Positions 1-13,100 of a DNA stretch of 64,000 nucleotides are shown here, piece after piece. The notes beneath the pieces were generated by a model, which was not told where the DNA came from, did not search any database, and saw only the letters and a list, made by a program, of their open reading frames with translations. The stretch covers positions 37,263,733 through 37,327,732 of the forward strand of contig CM034594.1 in assembly GCA_020091685.1 (NCBI GenBank), in the 5' to 3' direction. Origin of the DNA: Lutjanus erythropterus (Eukaryota > Chordata > Actinopteri > Lutjaniformes > Lutjanidae). The first letter of the stretch is position 1. Each line of letters begins with the position of its first letter. The translations under genes and the position numbers were made by a program.

Positions 1-244
1 ATTATTTTATGGTGTTTACCAGGTTCATTAGGGCAGGTCAGCTCCATTTATGTGAATTATTAACATTAAAATACATTCTGCTCCTCGTGGTCTTCCATTC
101 TAAAAGCAGCCGCTTTATGGTAGAGAAATATTTTCCCACAGTAAAAACTGAAGTTACAACATAATTAAGAATCTTTGCTGATTTATTTTGACCTACAGAC
201 ACAATCGGCACACATTAGTTAATTTCTAGAATTTCTAAATTTTA

Positions 245-318
245 TACAATACCTTGAAAAATATCAATATTCAATACTATATTCGATACCACAGGGCAAA
301 AATGACACAGCCCTAACC
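245..318. mobile_element. End fragment of a hAT-like MITE
   Basis: Repeated ATATCAATATTCAATAC-type words followed by ACAGCCCTAAC. The reverse complement begins GTTAGGGCTGTGTCA, like the ends of hAT-type fish MITEs. The other end was not found. Confidence 0.35.
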
Positions 319-961
319 CTAAAATGCAGACTTTCATTAATACTGAATTTATCAGTATAATCCCTGCCATTAGAAACAAAATATTTTATGTATGTTATGT
401 TGTGAATTCTTCACATTTCTGACATTTATGTTAAAAGACCTTTATTTTGAAATTTTGTTCCAGTTTCCTTCTTTATCCATTCATAACAAGCTATGAGCTT
501 TTTCTTTGAGTATATGATGTAAATTGTATTACACCATTACTGTTTACTCTTCTGTCTAGTCAATATTAAGAGTGTTGACTGTACAGCAGTCATGTTGCTA
601 AAGATTTGTTTAGTATCGCTAAGAGTCAAGCAAATTGGCAAGCCAAGCTAACCGGCCCTGAATTACTGTGAGCACACAGTTAATGTGGTTTCAGTATATT
701 ACAGCAACAGCTGATGTTTAGTATTCACACAGTAACACAGAGATGACAATCTCATTTTACAACCCTTAGCTTTAAAGGCTTTTAGTTAACGCTGCTATCA
801 GCTGGCTCTCCAACACTCCCAACCCCTTCACAGCCCACTGGCAGGATCTCTTCTCTCACTGGCAGCTCAGCTGGTCCTGGTGCATCGAAACTGTTTTAAA
901 GATTCAAAATCAATATCTATTGAAACATTGATATTTTTGACAACACTAGCAACATCATTAA

Positions 962-1330
962 CTAACCTGTGATAAAGAGTTGTTGAGATAACTTACTTTT
1001 CTTCTTCTGAGTTGCACAAACCCAAAACAATTGAATTTCATGAATTATTGAGTTAATTAATTTAAGTAAAATTGAATAATGGCTAATATTTTCATATTTT
1101 CAATTAAACCATTTAATTTTTGAACACCCAAATAATGTCAAATAAGGTTCACAGCTCACTGTGAACAATTTTTGATACAATACAGTTTTCTTTGAGTTTT
1201 TAAAACAAAGATTCAGGTTTATCTAAAGAAGAAACGTAAATTATCTCAACCGAAGGTTATAGGTTGGGGAAAAAAGAGTTTGAGTTGGGCTCAAAAATCT
1301 ATAGTAGTAAGTTACTTTGATGATTTGAGT
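962..1330 (-). mobile_element. MITE-like repeat, inverted relative to the copy at 17906
   Basis: The reverse complement of about 1170-1300 matches 17906-18085: CAACTCAAACTC near the end, TTCTTCTTTAG then TAAAC, and AAACTGTATT in the same order and spacing. A related arm with TTTTCTTCTTCTGAG lies near 995-1015, so a foldback structure is possible. Confidence 0.5.
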
Positions 1331-1419
1331 TCTCTCTTGTTTTTTCTCTTCTTCTTCTTCTTTTTTTTTTTACAATGAAATTCATCTGTCAAAGTGCTGC
1401 TTCAAAATAAAAGCTGGCA

Positions 1420-1482
1420 ATGTATATAAATATATAGCTATATATATATAGCTATATAGCTATATATATAGCTATATATCAA
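1420..1482. repeat. TATAGC-type AT-rich repeat
   Basis: Alternating TATATATA and TATAGCTA words, all self-complementary, give a palindromic AT-rich tract. Confidence 0.85.
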
Positions 1483-3407
1483 CACTGGTATTATAGCAAC
1501 TACTCTAATGTACATGTAGAGGTCCTCAGCAGTACTTGTGTTACCAAGCATCCTGCCTACAATCTAAGTACAAGGAGGGAACACACTTTGGTTCTATTTT
1601 TCTATCAATCCCATCCGGTAGGATTGATGAAGCTTCAAAGAGATTGACGTGGCTGAGTTCCAAAGATATGCTGCTTGTCAAAAACAACAGAAATAGCCAA
1701 CAGAGATAAATAAATCTGTTAAACTCAGATGGCCTCTCCTCGCGGCGCCTACATATTGTTTTCTCTTTCCTTATTCCGTGACCTCTCTGCTCCTCAGCAC
1801 TTTGTGCCCTCTCCCCTCCGTCTCCTCCCTCACCTCCTCTCTCTTCGTGGCATTGTGCCTCACCCCTCCTAATGGATATTGACCAAAGAAAGACAGGAGA
1901 GAGGAACTGCATGCACACAGACACGGTCGGGTCTGTTTTATTTATTTATTTTCCCCTTTTTACTCAGAGCAGAGCCGCTGCAGTGACGGTGCTTTCTAAT
2001 GGATGTTAATCTGACGATGCCATGTAGGGTATCAGTCATGATTCAGCCATGATCTTATGTGATTAAGTAAGATTAATAAATAATGCAACATGAGATAATT
2101 CAGGCACAAATATGTTTTCATGCAAACTGTAGGCAGTAATGAAGAACTGATATGTTTGTTTACATAGTACAATTAAACTATTCATAAATGCGAGGTCTTT
2201 AATGTGAACCCTCTACCTACCAGCCTACTTATTGTCTCAACATGTAAACAGTAAAAGTAGTGCATGTGGATTAGACAGCATGATGGATCACTCAGTGATA
2301 CAGGCAAGGCATTTAAGATTAAGATCAAGCGACAGAGCTCACATGTTCATGTGTTTTTTCAGTCATACTATTCAAATTTGCTGCTCCATATCTGTCGGTT
2401 TACCTGCACCCGCTTTACCTCCTAAAATAGTCACATAAAGATTGTGTTGATCATGTTCTTGTTGGTGTTCTATTTGGAACTCCTCAGAACTAGAAACACA
2501 CAGGCATAGTCGGAAAAAAATATTATGATGGGATGATATTATGATGTGATTTATTATGCCGGGCTCCCAAGGTGCGGACAGTGATATTTACAAAAAACAA
2601 AGGATGAAAATAACAGGCGAAAGAACATATTGTTGTAAAAATTGTAAAATTTCAAAAGAGATCTTCAATAACTCAAATACCTTTTCAAGGGGAAAAAAGA
2701 AGACTTGAGCGCACAGTCTGGGGGTCAAGCAGATGTTACCTTCTCTGTAACTGAAACAAGACTGACTCATCCAGGGCCAAAGCAGCCCCCTTTAAACCAG
2801 CTGCCCCTCCCATGAGGCTTAGTGTTCACATAAAAAACACAGGAGGAGACAGCAGGATGAATATATGGTAAGTGATACAGCTGTGTGAATGTATACCTAA
2901 ATGGAAGTAAAACTACCAAGTGTGCATCCTCGGTCGCACTACAGAACCGGAGAAGGAAAGAAGGATAACAATGAGTTTTGTTTTGTTTTTTTTAATAACA
3001 GAGTAATTTTAAATTAATTTTAATTAATCTAAAATTATTCCGTCACAGGTGGGGGTTTTGTTGTGACCTCCAACCTTAAAGTTGTAGCTCTAAAGATTTC
3101 AGTCCTGGTTAATTTGATGACTCAGATGGTTAGGTTTAATGTTAAAGTTAACAGTCCTGAAGCAGAATTTATAGCTGTAAACTATAAACACTTTCCTTAA
3201 TCAACCATTGGTAACATTCACGATCAATTAATTGCTAAATCATCAATAGAATAACAGAAAAAAATTGCTTGTACCTTGCTGGTAGATTGATTAAAGTTCA
3301 CTCGATCAATCAAATTCTCAACGACGGGTTAATCAGTGATCCGTTAATCATTATCATCCCCAGCATAAATACAACAGAAGAATATGTGGCAAGGAGTAAG
3401 ATTACAC

Positions 3408-4125
3408 AAGAAAGTCTCAAGTCTGCACACTCAAGCCCCAAGTCAAGACTGGCAAGTCTTGAGTCGAGTCCCGAGTCCCAAACTTTTGCATCCTAAACAA
3501 GTTACAATGTAACAGTGAGTTTCCAGCCAAATTTACAAAATGATTTAGCTGTTAAGCTGACGTCAGGCTTTGTGCACACGTAGATATTGGGTTTGCTGGG
3601 AATCAAGTGTGCACTTGCTGGGAATGAAGAGTGTTAGAAGGGACATAAACTGATTTGTGGCACACTTCTAACTCCAAGTGAAATCATGAGTCATTGGTGT
3701 TAAAAGGACAAATTGGGAACTGTTCATGCCAATGTCCAGTCAGTGTTGATGATAAATGTAGTCAGCTGAAGCTGCTATACTGAGTATGTAAACTCAGTTT
3801 TCCTGTTCACGGAGCAGTGCAGCAATGCCAACAAGAACCAGGATGCATTGCATGATCTCGTGATTCCCACACCCATGTTACTGTGTTATCACCACCCTAG
3901 CCTATAGTTATTACTTTGTTGTGCAAAACATGGTGTTTAGCAAACCCCCTGGTTACTAAAAGGTGGAGCCAAGCTGAAAGTGTGTTGTTCTCCCTTTAAA
4001 CCAGTGACAGCACTGGACGCAGGAGGGAAAACGGATTTCTCCTTTAAAATCCAAACTGAGTTGCAAGACTTTTTGATTTTCTTGAGTCTAAAGTCATCAA
4101 ATTTGTGACTAAAGTCTAACTTGAG
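3408..4125. repeat. CAAGTC-rich dispersed repeat, two ends
   Basis: 3408-3490 has about six copies of AAGTC/GAGTC words. 4060-4125 has a second block (TTGAGTCTAAAGTC, ACTTGAG). They may be the two ends of one element, with the shared repeat of 3722-3900 between them. The family was not identified. Confidence 0.35.
3722..3900 (+). repeat. Dispersed repeat, second copy at 34425
   Basis: Shares ATGTCCAGTCAGTGTTGATG, AAATGTAGTCA, GCTGCTATACTGA, CTCCTGTTC/TTCCTGTTC and ACCAGGATGCATT with 34428-34560 in the same order. The family was not identified. Confidence 0.6.
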
Positions 4126-5487
4126 TAAAAGTCATGTGATGAGCTCTAAAGAGTTGCTTGTTCCATTGCAAAAATTCCTTGCAAAAGTTAAATACAAGGT
4201 AGGCAAAGAAAAACAATGCATGAGGAGACAATGCAGCGAGCTTGTCTCTATAATCTGAGTATTTGTGCATGTGTATGTATGACTGCAAATGTAAATAGCC
4301 ATTATGTTATGTAATGAATGCTGCGACTTATGTGGGAGTCCATTCAAGGTCTGAGACATACAGCTTAATTAGTAGTGTAAATGTTCAGACAATCTGCTTG
4401 ATAATGTGAGGCTCAAACTAAGATACATATCTACATACACCTACACCGGTAAGGAGTGTATTTTGTACCTGCAGAGAAACTAAGTGCATCCAACCTTGAT
4501 CGGGCAGGTGTAGATGGACGGTTGCTATGCGGGAGAACGGTTGCCATGCTTGGAATTGTAAGAAGCTGCTTGTCTCCCACAGTTAGCTGAACCGCCTGAA
4601 TAAACAAGTGTCCTCTCTGGCTTAGAAATAACATCATAATCACTTTTTCAGCAGAGACCCCCATTTCCGTATCTCGCAAGTGTCGACTGTTCGCAAAATT
4701 AACAGGAACTGTCTGATTCTCCTGTCAAGATGGACGGACTTGACATATCCTATCACAGGGTCCTCTTTCAAGAATTATTTTATTTTTCCCAAGAGACAAT
4801 TTCAGCTGCTGATCAAGAGTGAAAAAAAGGCCAAGAGCTAAATTGGTTATCAGAACATTCGGTCAGACAGTTTTGATTTGAAGACACTTGTGATTTACTC
4901 CTGTAATTACGCACAGAGTGTGATATATTGGGCTATTTCATTTGCACCTCTGAAATAATCAAACAAATACGCCGCCCGCGGTGCTCGTCTGTGATAGTAT
5001 TGAAGCCACCTGTCACTCATGACAAGATCTAGGGGGTTTTCCTAACCCGTCGCCATGACAACTCCACAACATACGAAAACTCGTCAGAACTGAAAATAAA
5101 CAGGGCTTCGCCAGGCTTTCCAGGAGATTTCGCCAACACTGTTTCCAGGGCTTTCATTTTGTTTTTTCTTTTTTTTTCCACAGTCTCACACACAGGTCAA
5201 CAGAAGTCTAACATGATTTACCCCAAAGTGACCTCAAAAGCTGTGCATTAAATGACGCGCATCACAGTGATAGCATTATAAGGCTGCAATCCCACCACTA
5301 TCAAGAAGAATTACCATAATTCCTCACACTACTCTTTCTATCCATTGAAATGCTTCGTCCCCTTTTATTTACACTTAGGGTGACAGCATGCTGTATGTGC
5401 AGCAGCATGTTGTGCACACAAAGTACTTATTTGTTTCAGGGATTTATTAAACTAGACCTTCATTCTTTCTTTGTGACACAGATGTAA

Positions 5488-6180
5488 CAAGCCATATTTT
5501 GTATCAAATTGGGCAAAAAATGTGAATAAAATGTTCTGTATTAGACATTAAACAAACACAGTTATGCCCCCATTACACCATTACACCCAACAGTGCACTA
5601 ATAAAATAGAACAAGCTGTACTCCGTATTAATTTGGACAAAACTAGAAATAACATGTTTTTTATTAGACAGTATTACACATTTTATTTGACCCTTATTAG
5701 ACTTTCTTAGAGGATAATTAGGGACACATTGTAACAGGACTGTCCTGTAAACTAAAGTGTTCTGTTTCCCACTGTTGGACACTATTAGGCTTTATTAGAT
5801 GGTAATTAAGGACACATTACAACAGAACTGTACTATAAACTAAAGTGTATTGCTTTCCGATGTTAAATGCTTATTAGACTTTCTTAGAGTTTAATTAGGG
5901 ATGCATAACAACAGACCTGTACTGTAACCTAAAGTGAAATCACACATCTGCTGCTTCCCTATTTTAAAACAATATGTGAACCAGGTCTGTCAAGTAAAGG
6001 CCAAAATTATACAGGTAGAGGAATATTTTGTCCATGGGCGACTGCACAGACTTAATCAGGCTTATAGTTCTGTTGTAATGTGTCCATAATTACCCTCTAA
6101 TGAAGTCTAATAAGAGGTCTAATACTGTCTAATAAAGAAAATTTCTAGTTTTTGTGTAATTTGATACAAAATATGGCTTG
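5488..6180. mobile_element. 693-bp foldback transposon with internal direct repeats
   Basis: The left end CAAGCCATATTTTGTATC is the exact reverse complement of the right end at 6163-6180. Further in, GACAGTATTA, CTTATTAGACTT and TAATTA-GGACACATT recur in inverted orientation. The left half also holds three direct copies (from about 5694, 5788 and 5870) of a roughly 90-bp unit with ATTAGACTTTCTTAGAG and CTAAAGTG. No transposase frame is present, so it is non-autonomous. Confidence 0.75.
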
Positions 6181-6763
6181 ACCCTTCTCTCCATTGAGAG
6201 TATTTAATTTACAAGATGATGTAACAGTCATGTCTCACAAAGTAACGACAAAGAGTCCAAAAATGTCTTATCCGAGATAAATCCAACTAAACATGAAAAA
6301 AATGTATTTATTGAGCCATAATGAAAACACCAGCGATGAATGTGGCAACAATATCAGCACATCATTGCAGAATTGAAGCAAACTGACAGACATTAGCATT
6401 AAAACTTGTTCAACAGCTCCACTCGTCACATTTGGCCCAGGCCTCCGTGCATTCAGCGAGCCCGACAATGGCTCTGCTCCACTACAGATGTCTTTATCAT
6501 TTCAGTTGATTAGACTTTTACGACTGGATGACTGGCTAATCTCCACTTGTATCATCTATCATCTGCTCTCATGCTCATAGCAGCGGCTGATGTCTCCTGA
6601 TTAACTCGCACACAACTGCACGCACACACACTCACAGTGACAAACACATACAGGCACAGAAATGGCTTTTACTCAAACAGCTTTAAAGACTCCTAGAAGC
6701 TGCTACCATGAATTCAATCACACAAATAGACAGATCATAAATTAGCAATGTAGATAGACAGAC

Positions 6764-7144
6764 CTGTAAACCAGTGTGTCGTCCCCAGAGCTGTTGTACT
6801 GGACCTGGAACATCCTGACTCCAGATGTGGGAGTCTGACTGCTCCACCTAATGAGGGCAGAGTTTCCTGTCAGCTCCACCAGTGAGACCCTCCGGTCTGC
6901 CCCTCTTGTCTCGTTGTTAGGCAGCGCAACCTTCGAGGATGTTAGGATGTCAGAGGGGGCAGGTTCCGAGGACGGGTCTCGGCTGCGGCTTGTGCTGTTC
7001 GCCAGATGGGGCATCGCCGTGACAACTAGCTCCACCCTTCCTGTGGATTCACCCGCTGCGTTGGAGGCAATGCAGGTGAAGTTTCCTGAATCCTTCAGGG
7101 ATGTTACGTTGATCTCCAGGCTTCCATTAGGGAAAACCAACGTT
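6764..7144 (-). CDS. lrfn1: lrfn1 coding exon 6: second half of Ig domain, linker, start of FN3
   Basis: The acceptor TTTTTCAG| completes an arginine codon. Residues 335-460 include [15 protein letters not shown] (second Ig cysteine C358), a Ser/Pro-rich linker with SDILTSSK, and the first FN3 strands, ALIRW and [17 protein letters not shown]. Sequons are visible near residues 340, 346, 355, 383, 411 and 451. The donor CAG|GTCTGT is less perfect than the others, but the frame stops within eight codons after it. In human LRFN1 the protein continues from this point with the rest of FN3, so the next exon should lie beyond base 1. Confidence 0.94.
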
Positions 7145-10100
7145 CTGAAAAATAGTACATATACGGGGAGCTTTACAAAAGTTCAGGCAGTAAGATTTTT
7201 ATTTTCATTCTTTATTCCTTCATTTTTCATTTTTTTCCCCCTTAAGTCACATCTGCTGGCTCCTAGACTCTCAGATAAGATCCAATTGTAATTCTCCAGA
7301 CTGCAACTTGGGTTGGCATAGCCAGAACATTATATTAAAAAAGGGCTGGGTCATTTAGCACTCCATTTATTTCAATGAAGAAAGGAGCAAGACACATTCA
7401 CTTCTGGTTGCGAAATTATCCACCATTATTCCTGTCAGTTTAAATTTATGAACCATCCCTTCTGTTTCACACCATCCAATCACGTAAACCCTCCCTCTCT
7501 GCCCCCCACACATGAGCCAATTGCTAATCAGTGTTCCTCTTTATCAACCCATTTAGTAGCATCTGTACTTTGCTGCCTGCAGCACCTGATTCTGATGCCA
7601 ACTTCCAACACTAGCATCCATCAAGACTCTATCCAGAATCAATGCAGTGACTGCCAGGCTGAGGGGCTGTGTTGCTGATTGGTTGTGGGCTTCATCCCCA
7701 TGATTATAAGCATTAGCCAAAAATCCACCAATGCTTCATGAGCTTCTCTTTTCTGATCAAAAATGTCAAATTGTCTTAAAGGCATGTAAGAAAGGAACTA
7801 AAGGGCTGTGACATATTTCAAAATATCAATGAGTTTATAACTTGTTTTGTACATGCAACGCCATAACTAGAAACCCACACATTTGACATTATATGCCAAC
7901 TAGGTTACCAGATGGAAATGTGATAAAGGTGTGACCTCAACAACTACCCTCTAATCCTGATTCAGAGCCGGCCCACATGAGTCATGTTGCCTACGTCCTA
8001 CCACCACAGCCAAGACAAAAATTATGTGAGACAAACTGTCTTTTTGACTCGGTTGCACATTGGCACATAGCACTGAGCTGGAGCAGCACAGGCAAGAACA
8101 TTCAAACAACCCCTTTCTAGCACCTGCCAACTGGGTTGCCAGGTTTCTGACACCACTGACGGTGGAACTGTGCTCTCAGAGGACAGGTCATAATCCCTAG
8201 ATTAAAATATTGCTTTGAGTTTTCAGAAATTGTACAATCTAGGCGTATGGAGAAAACTACTCTATTGTAGTTCAAAAGATTTGAGGACTATTTTAATACA
8301 GTCTTAGTACCTGGAACCATTAGATATGAGTCGCCCTTCGGGGCTGATCCAGTGGACTTCAGGCTCTGGGTCGCCATTCGCTTTGCACTTCAGGCTGGCA
8401 GGCTGGCCTTCCATAGCCACTGTATGAGGGGACTTACGGGTCAGAACTGGTGGGTCACAGATAAACTCCTAAAGGGCAGAAAAGAACACTTCATACTTCC
8501 AACACATTTGCTTCCAAATTATTGTCTTTCATATTTAAATGATCAAACATATGTCTTTATTTCATGATTTCAAGATGAAAATGAAAATCTCATAGTGTCA
8601 CCTCTTCAGGTATTGTCCAGAAGTACTTGGCACTGAGGTCAGGGGGAGAGGCGCATGTCTCCAGGTCATCTTCTCTGGTCAGTCTTCTCAACCACAGAAG
8701 TTCACAGTTACAGTGAAGGGGGTTGCCACCAAAACTTAACACCAGTGAGGACAGGGGGGAGCCTTTGGACTTGGCATAAACTGGGATTCTCAGGAACAAC
8801 GGGTCCGGGGGAATTTTTTTCAGCTTGTTGGACGTCATATCTAGCCTGTGAAAGAACGGGGTAGAGAGAAGGTTAGTGATGGACAAGAGGAGAGAAGCTG
8901 TCATCCCCTCATTCCCCCGTCCTTTCTTTTATCTATCTATTTACCTGGCCAGCTTGTGTAGGTTGGTGAATACCCCTTGGGGAACGTTTTCTATGAGATT
9001 ATGATCCATATTTAGGGTATTGACATTGGTAAGGCGCCCGATCGTGTCCCAGGGCACTTGGGCGAGGTTGTTGTAACTGAGGTCGAGGTCCTCCAGTGTG
9101 GACAGGAAGTCATCGAAGGCATGGGGAGATATAGAGTGGAGCTGATTGTTGGCCAGGATCAGGTGACGAAGGTTGGTCAGGCCTTTGAAATGGTCATCCT
9201 GGTTGGCAAGAAAGTGAAAATGTTATAAGAAGTATCACAATAATATCATAAATGTACTGTATCTATCAACTTTAGTGTTTTCTATGGGCAGGTTCACACA
9301 GGCCTTGTTTTGTCTAGTTGAACCGAACCCTTGGGTTGGTGTGAATGCTGGACTTGAGTTCTGGTGAGGACCAAACAACCGCTCTCTGGTCAACCTCGAA
9401 GGGGTGTTCTCAGACCATTGTCAAGTGAACTATGGAGCAGTTCATTTCTGGCCTGAAAATGATTTGGACCAGCCCAAGGTTTCATGGCTCATGGCCTCTG
9501 GCCACAAAAAATTACTCTATAGCCATCAAACAGTACATGTAGGTGGCCCCTTGTGGCTACCAAGTTTTACCCCCACACTGTGTGCCTTCATCAACACAAC
9601 TTAACACCTTTGCACCCTTTAGTTCAACATTATATGAAAACGGCAAACAGCAGGCTAGCTATGGATATGTTTGGGCAATTGAAGAATGGGTTTAGTAAGC
9701 CTACACAAACTGTTAAACCAATCCTTAAAGAAAAGCTAGAAATACAAAAGGGCATCATTGGAAGCATGAGTTGATGCTCTGTGTGCCGCTCATCACCTCA
9801 ACTAGCTGAGAAGTCTGGCTCATTTCTCATTTGAAACATTGCCTTTGCAGTATTTCCCCTAGCTTTTTTGCTTTGGGAGGGGGGGTGCCTGGACTGGAAT
9901 GAGTGTGGTGCATCGTTGGGGTTCTTGCAGGACCCTCTCGCCAAAGGACCCCATTAACATGATTACAGAACATTTGGACCTGAATAAACAGTTAACACTG
10001 ATTTGTGATCACATTTTTTTTAATTTTAGCAATGGAACACTGTTTTTGCTCATTTATTCAGTCATTTATTTATTTATGCATCTGTCCATCCATCCATGTT

Positions 10101-13100
10101 TTAAGTCATTGTAACTCACCCATCATTCTGATCGCTTCGTTTCTCTCTCTCTTTACAATCAATTTAAAGAGTAATCCAGCCAGATCGGGGGAGACCCGCC
10201 CGTCACAGAGGAGAGGAGAAATGCATTGTAATGAATTTAATGAAACGATAGCAACGCATCCGACTCTGAAATTGCACAAATTAGAGTTAGCTTTTTTATT
10301 TGATAAAAAGAACACCTGTTATAGGCCCTTTTGTTTAAAATAAAAATTAAATAATGGAATTAAAAGAAAAAAATCTCCAACTTAAATTTCTGTGTGGGGG
10401 TCCTGTTGGCAGGGTGGGGATGTCTGTTGGGGGGGCGGGATGCACTCCCAAATACACTACAGGGGAAACACTGCTTTGGAAAACACCACATCACAATTCA
10501 TGGAAAAAAAGAAGGAAAAAAGAAGAAAAAGAAGCTTTATTAAGTTATGCTAAATAGCTTTTTTTATATATTTATGTATGATATGTATGTATGTTTACAT
10601 ATGGGCCACAAAAATGTACTTTAGCCACTGAATTTAGGGGGTTGGTGTTCTATGGGCCAAATATTAGTGTCTAGCCCTGCCATTACAGATGTGCACCATT
10701 GTATGTGTCATTTCATAGGTTAAAAACATCTTGTTTCTTCCTGTTTTGTTGACAGGTTTACTAATAGCGTATTTGCTACCAACATGTGGTCTGGCAGGGT
10801 ACAAACTTAGGCTCATGATTGAGGTCATCTCTCTTATGAGATGTTCATATGTGTAGTCTTCTGAAGTCATGAACAGAACCTGATGGCATTCCATGATATC
10901 AGATATCCAAGTAGAAACTCGGACAGATTTGTTGTCTTCTACCAAATAGCTGTATGAACATTGTGAACACAAACTGGACCACTGTACAATGTATGATCCC
11001 CGCATTCGATTCAGGAACTGGACCTGTGGGTATGAACGCCTCCTGTGTGTTTCTGTCATTGCGATCTATTGTTCAATTGTGTATATCCATTAACAACCCA
11101 TCCATCCTTTAGTTGTGTAGCTCTGAGTAGTCTGTTTTTTTAAGTCCAATGATCCATCTGACTATTCATTCCCATTTACTGTCATTAATCCATTCAGGCA
11201 TCCATCCATCAGTCTTACCTTGATCACAGTTAATCTATTAGAGTCTAGGTGGAGTGCTCTCAGTCGCCGCAGGTCACTGAAAGCTGAAGGGAGAATCTGA
11301 CTGATGGTGTTTCTGGACAGGGTCAGATGTAGCAGGCTGGTCATGTTGGCAAAGTCCTTTCTTCGGACAGCTGCGATAAACACAAAGACATCATTTAAGT
11401 CTTTAGTGGCCAGATATATTACAGAAGTAGGATATTAAGGAAAAAAATAGAAGCAAGGAAATGCACATGCACTAAATAGGTTTTAAAGCACAAATGTATG
11501 TCTGATCACAGAATAAGGTGCTTTCATAGAAGTGAATGACTCAGATTTGTAAGATCTTTTTTTTCTGAGATGCACAGGGGAGACAAGTACAAGACAAACA
11601 GGAAAAAATGTGTTAAGATACATTTATATAAATCAGCTTTCACTCGATGTTGCTGAACAGACTGCTCTGATCACACTTGTCAAGACAACCATTTGACTGC
11701 TGTTGCATTAAAATCACTGGGCTTTATATTTAGATTGATGGCTAAGATAGTCGATGCCTAATTAGCTTCCAGCATTGGACTCTGTGATATGAAGTACTAT
11801 TAATTCCCGTAAAAATTAACCATTTGGCAATATTCACGAAGATCCTCAGTGACAGCAGATCCAGAATCCCCCCCAGGGTACAGGGCCACAGGGTAGTGCT
11901 AAACTGAAGTTGATTTGGACGTGACCAGCGTGACTTAAATAACTACGGCTGTGGGATATTGTTAATGGTGCATCACATTATTTTTCTGGACCCTGTGGAA
12001 GTGGAGGCTTTTTTTTTTTTTTTTTTAGCTTGTGTGCCTTTTGTTTTGGAGAACTTTGGAACAGAATTTCTTTTAAGTCAAGCCTGGGAAGATTACGTGG
12101 CTGCCTTGGTGGGAGCTAATGGGAATCCAGATTAAAATAAAAGGATAAAGCAACACTTCAGTTCTTAAAAATAAGTACATTTCAAAGTATCCAAGAGAAC
12201 TCTTTGATATAAGGAGGAGATGAATCATGGATGAGATTTGTTAGACTGAACCTCAAAACAAAAAAGTTTGAAAGGAAGAAAGTTAAGAAGAAATACCCAC
12301 ACTCAGGGGAAATCTCTCTTGTTGTCATGTAGAGACCAACAAAAAAGAACTGTGACATGAAGCAACATTTGTTTTCATTGTTATAAAACTGTGAAAACAA
12401 CAAATTATATGTCCTTTGAATACCGGCAGTATATTTAACCTGTCAATTCATCGCTGATTCTTTTGCAGTGACTGTGCTGCTGTTTCACTGTTTAGCATCA
12501 AAACATTGTTGCCATGGCTGCAGCTGCTCAGTATCATCAGGCCTATGTCAAAGCCTGCATAGAACTGATGGCATTTAATGTAAGTTAACCCTTGAGGACA
12601 TCATTTAAAGGTATAGTCTGGATTATTTGGAGTGGAGTTGTATGAGCTACTTACCAATTGTCAGTGTATTACATATAGTAAATGTTGGTTGGCAGTTTGG
12701 TGAAGCAGAGAGGGGCACCAGCGTGGAAGCTAAGCAATCTACTGCTGTGCATAGGGTCAGCAACAAAAGGTACTTTAGCCACTTCAATTGATATATGCTT
12801 TTTTTAGGTTGACCCTTTTTAAGTGTATGCTATATTTAGAATATTTCCACCCCTTTACTTTGTCGTCAGACAACCTTTTTGATGGGAAACTGTCGATGTA
12901 TGAGCCAAATTATGCTCTCTCCATACCAACCAAAATCCATAGGTGAAATCAGTCATTATACCTTGCGCAGCACGGCAGTTGCTGGTCTACCACTGCCGGA
13001 ATCTGTTTGTGTTATTGTGTTACTTTAGCATGTTAAAAAGATAATTCAGATGTGCCAAAGTAACACAATAAAACAAAAAAACTATGAGACTGATGCAACA

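Larger units (their letters stand above)
1..6763 (-). other. lrfn1: Incomplete intron 6 of lrfn1, rich in decayed transposons
   Basis: No open frame here resembles the missing end of LRFN1 (rest of FN3, transmembrane helix, cytoplasmic tail), so the stretch is read as intron. Apart from the repeats listed separately (MITE end near 245-318, MITE 962-1330, AT-rich repeat 1420-1482, CAAGTC-rich repeat, foldback 5488-6180) I see no structure in 319-960, 1483-3400, 4126-5487 or 6181-6763. Confidence 0.6.

Noticed and set aside
309..325. Telomere-like CCCTAACCCTAAA
   Set aside because: Only two units, and part of a MITE end. Not a telomeric array.
1541..1924. 127-residue minus-strand frame as the missing lrfn1 last exon
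   Set aside because: It lacks the FN3 remainder, a transmembrane segment and the glycine-rich motif that precedes it in LRFN proteins.
6851..7291. 146-residue plus-strand open frame
   Set aside because: It lies opposite lrfn1 exon 6 and is a shadow of it.
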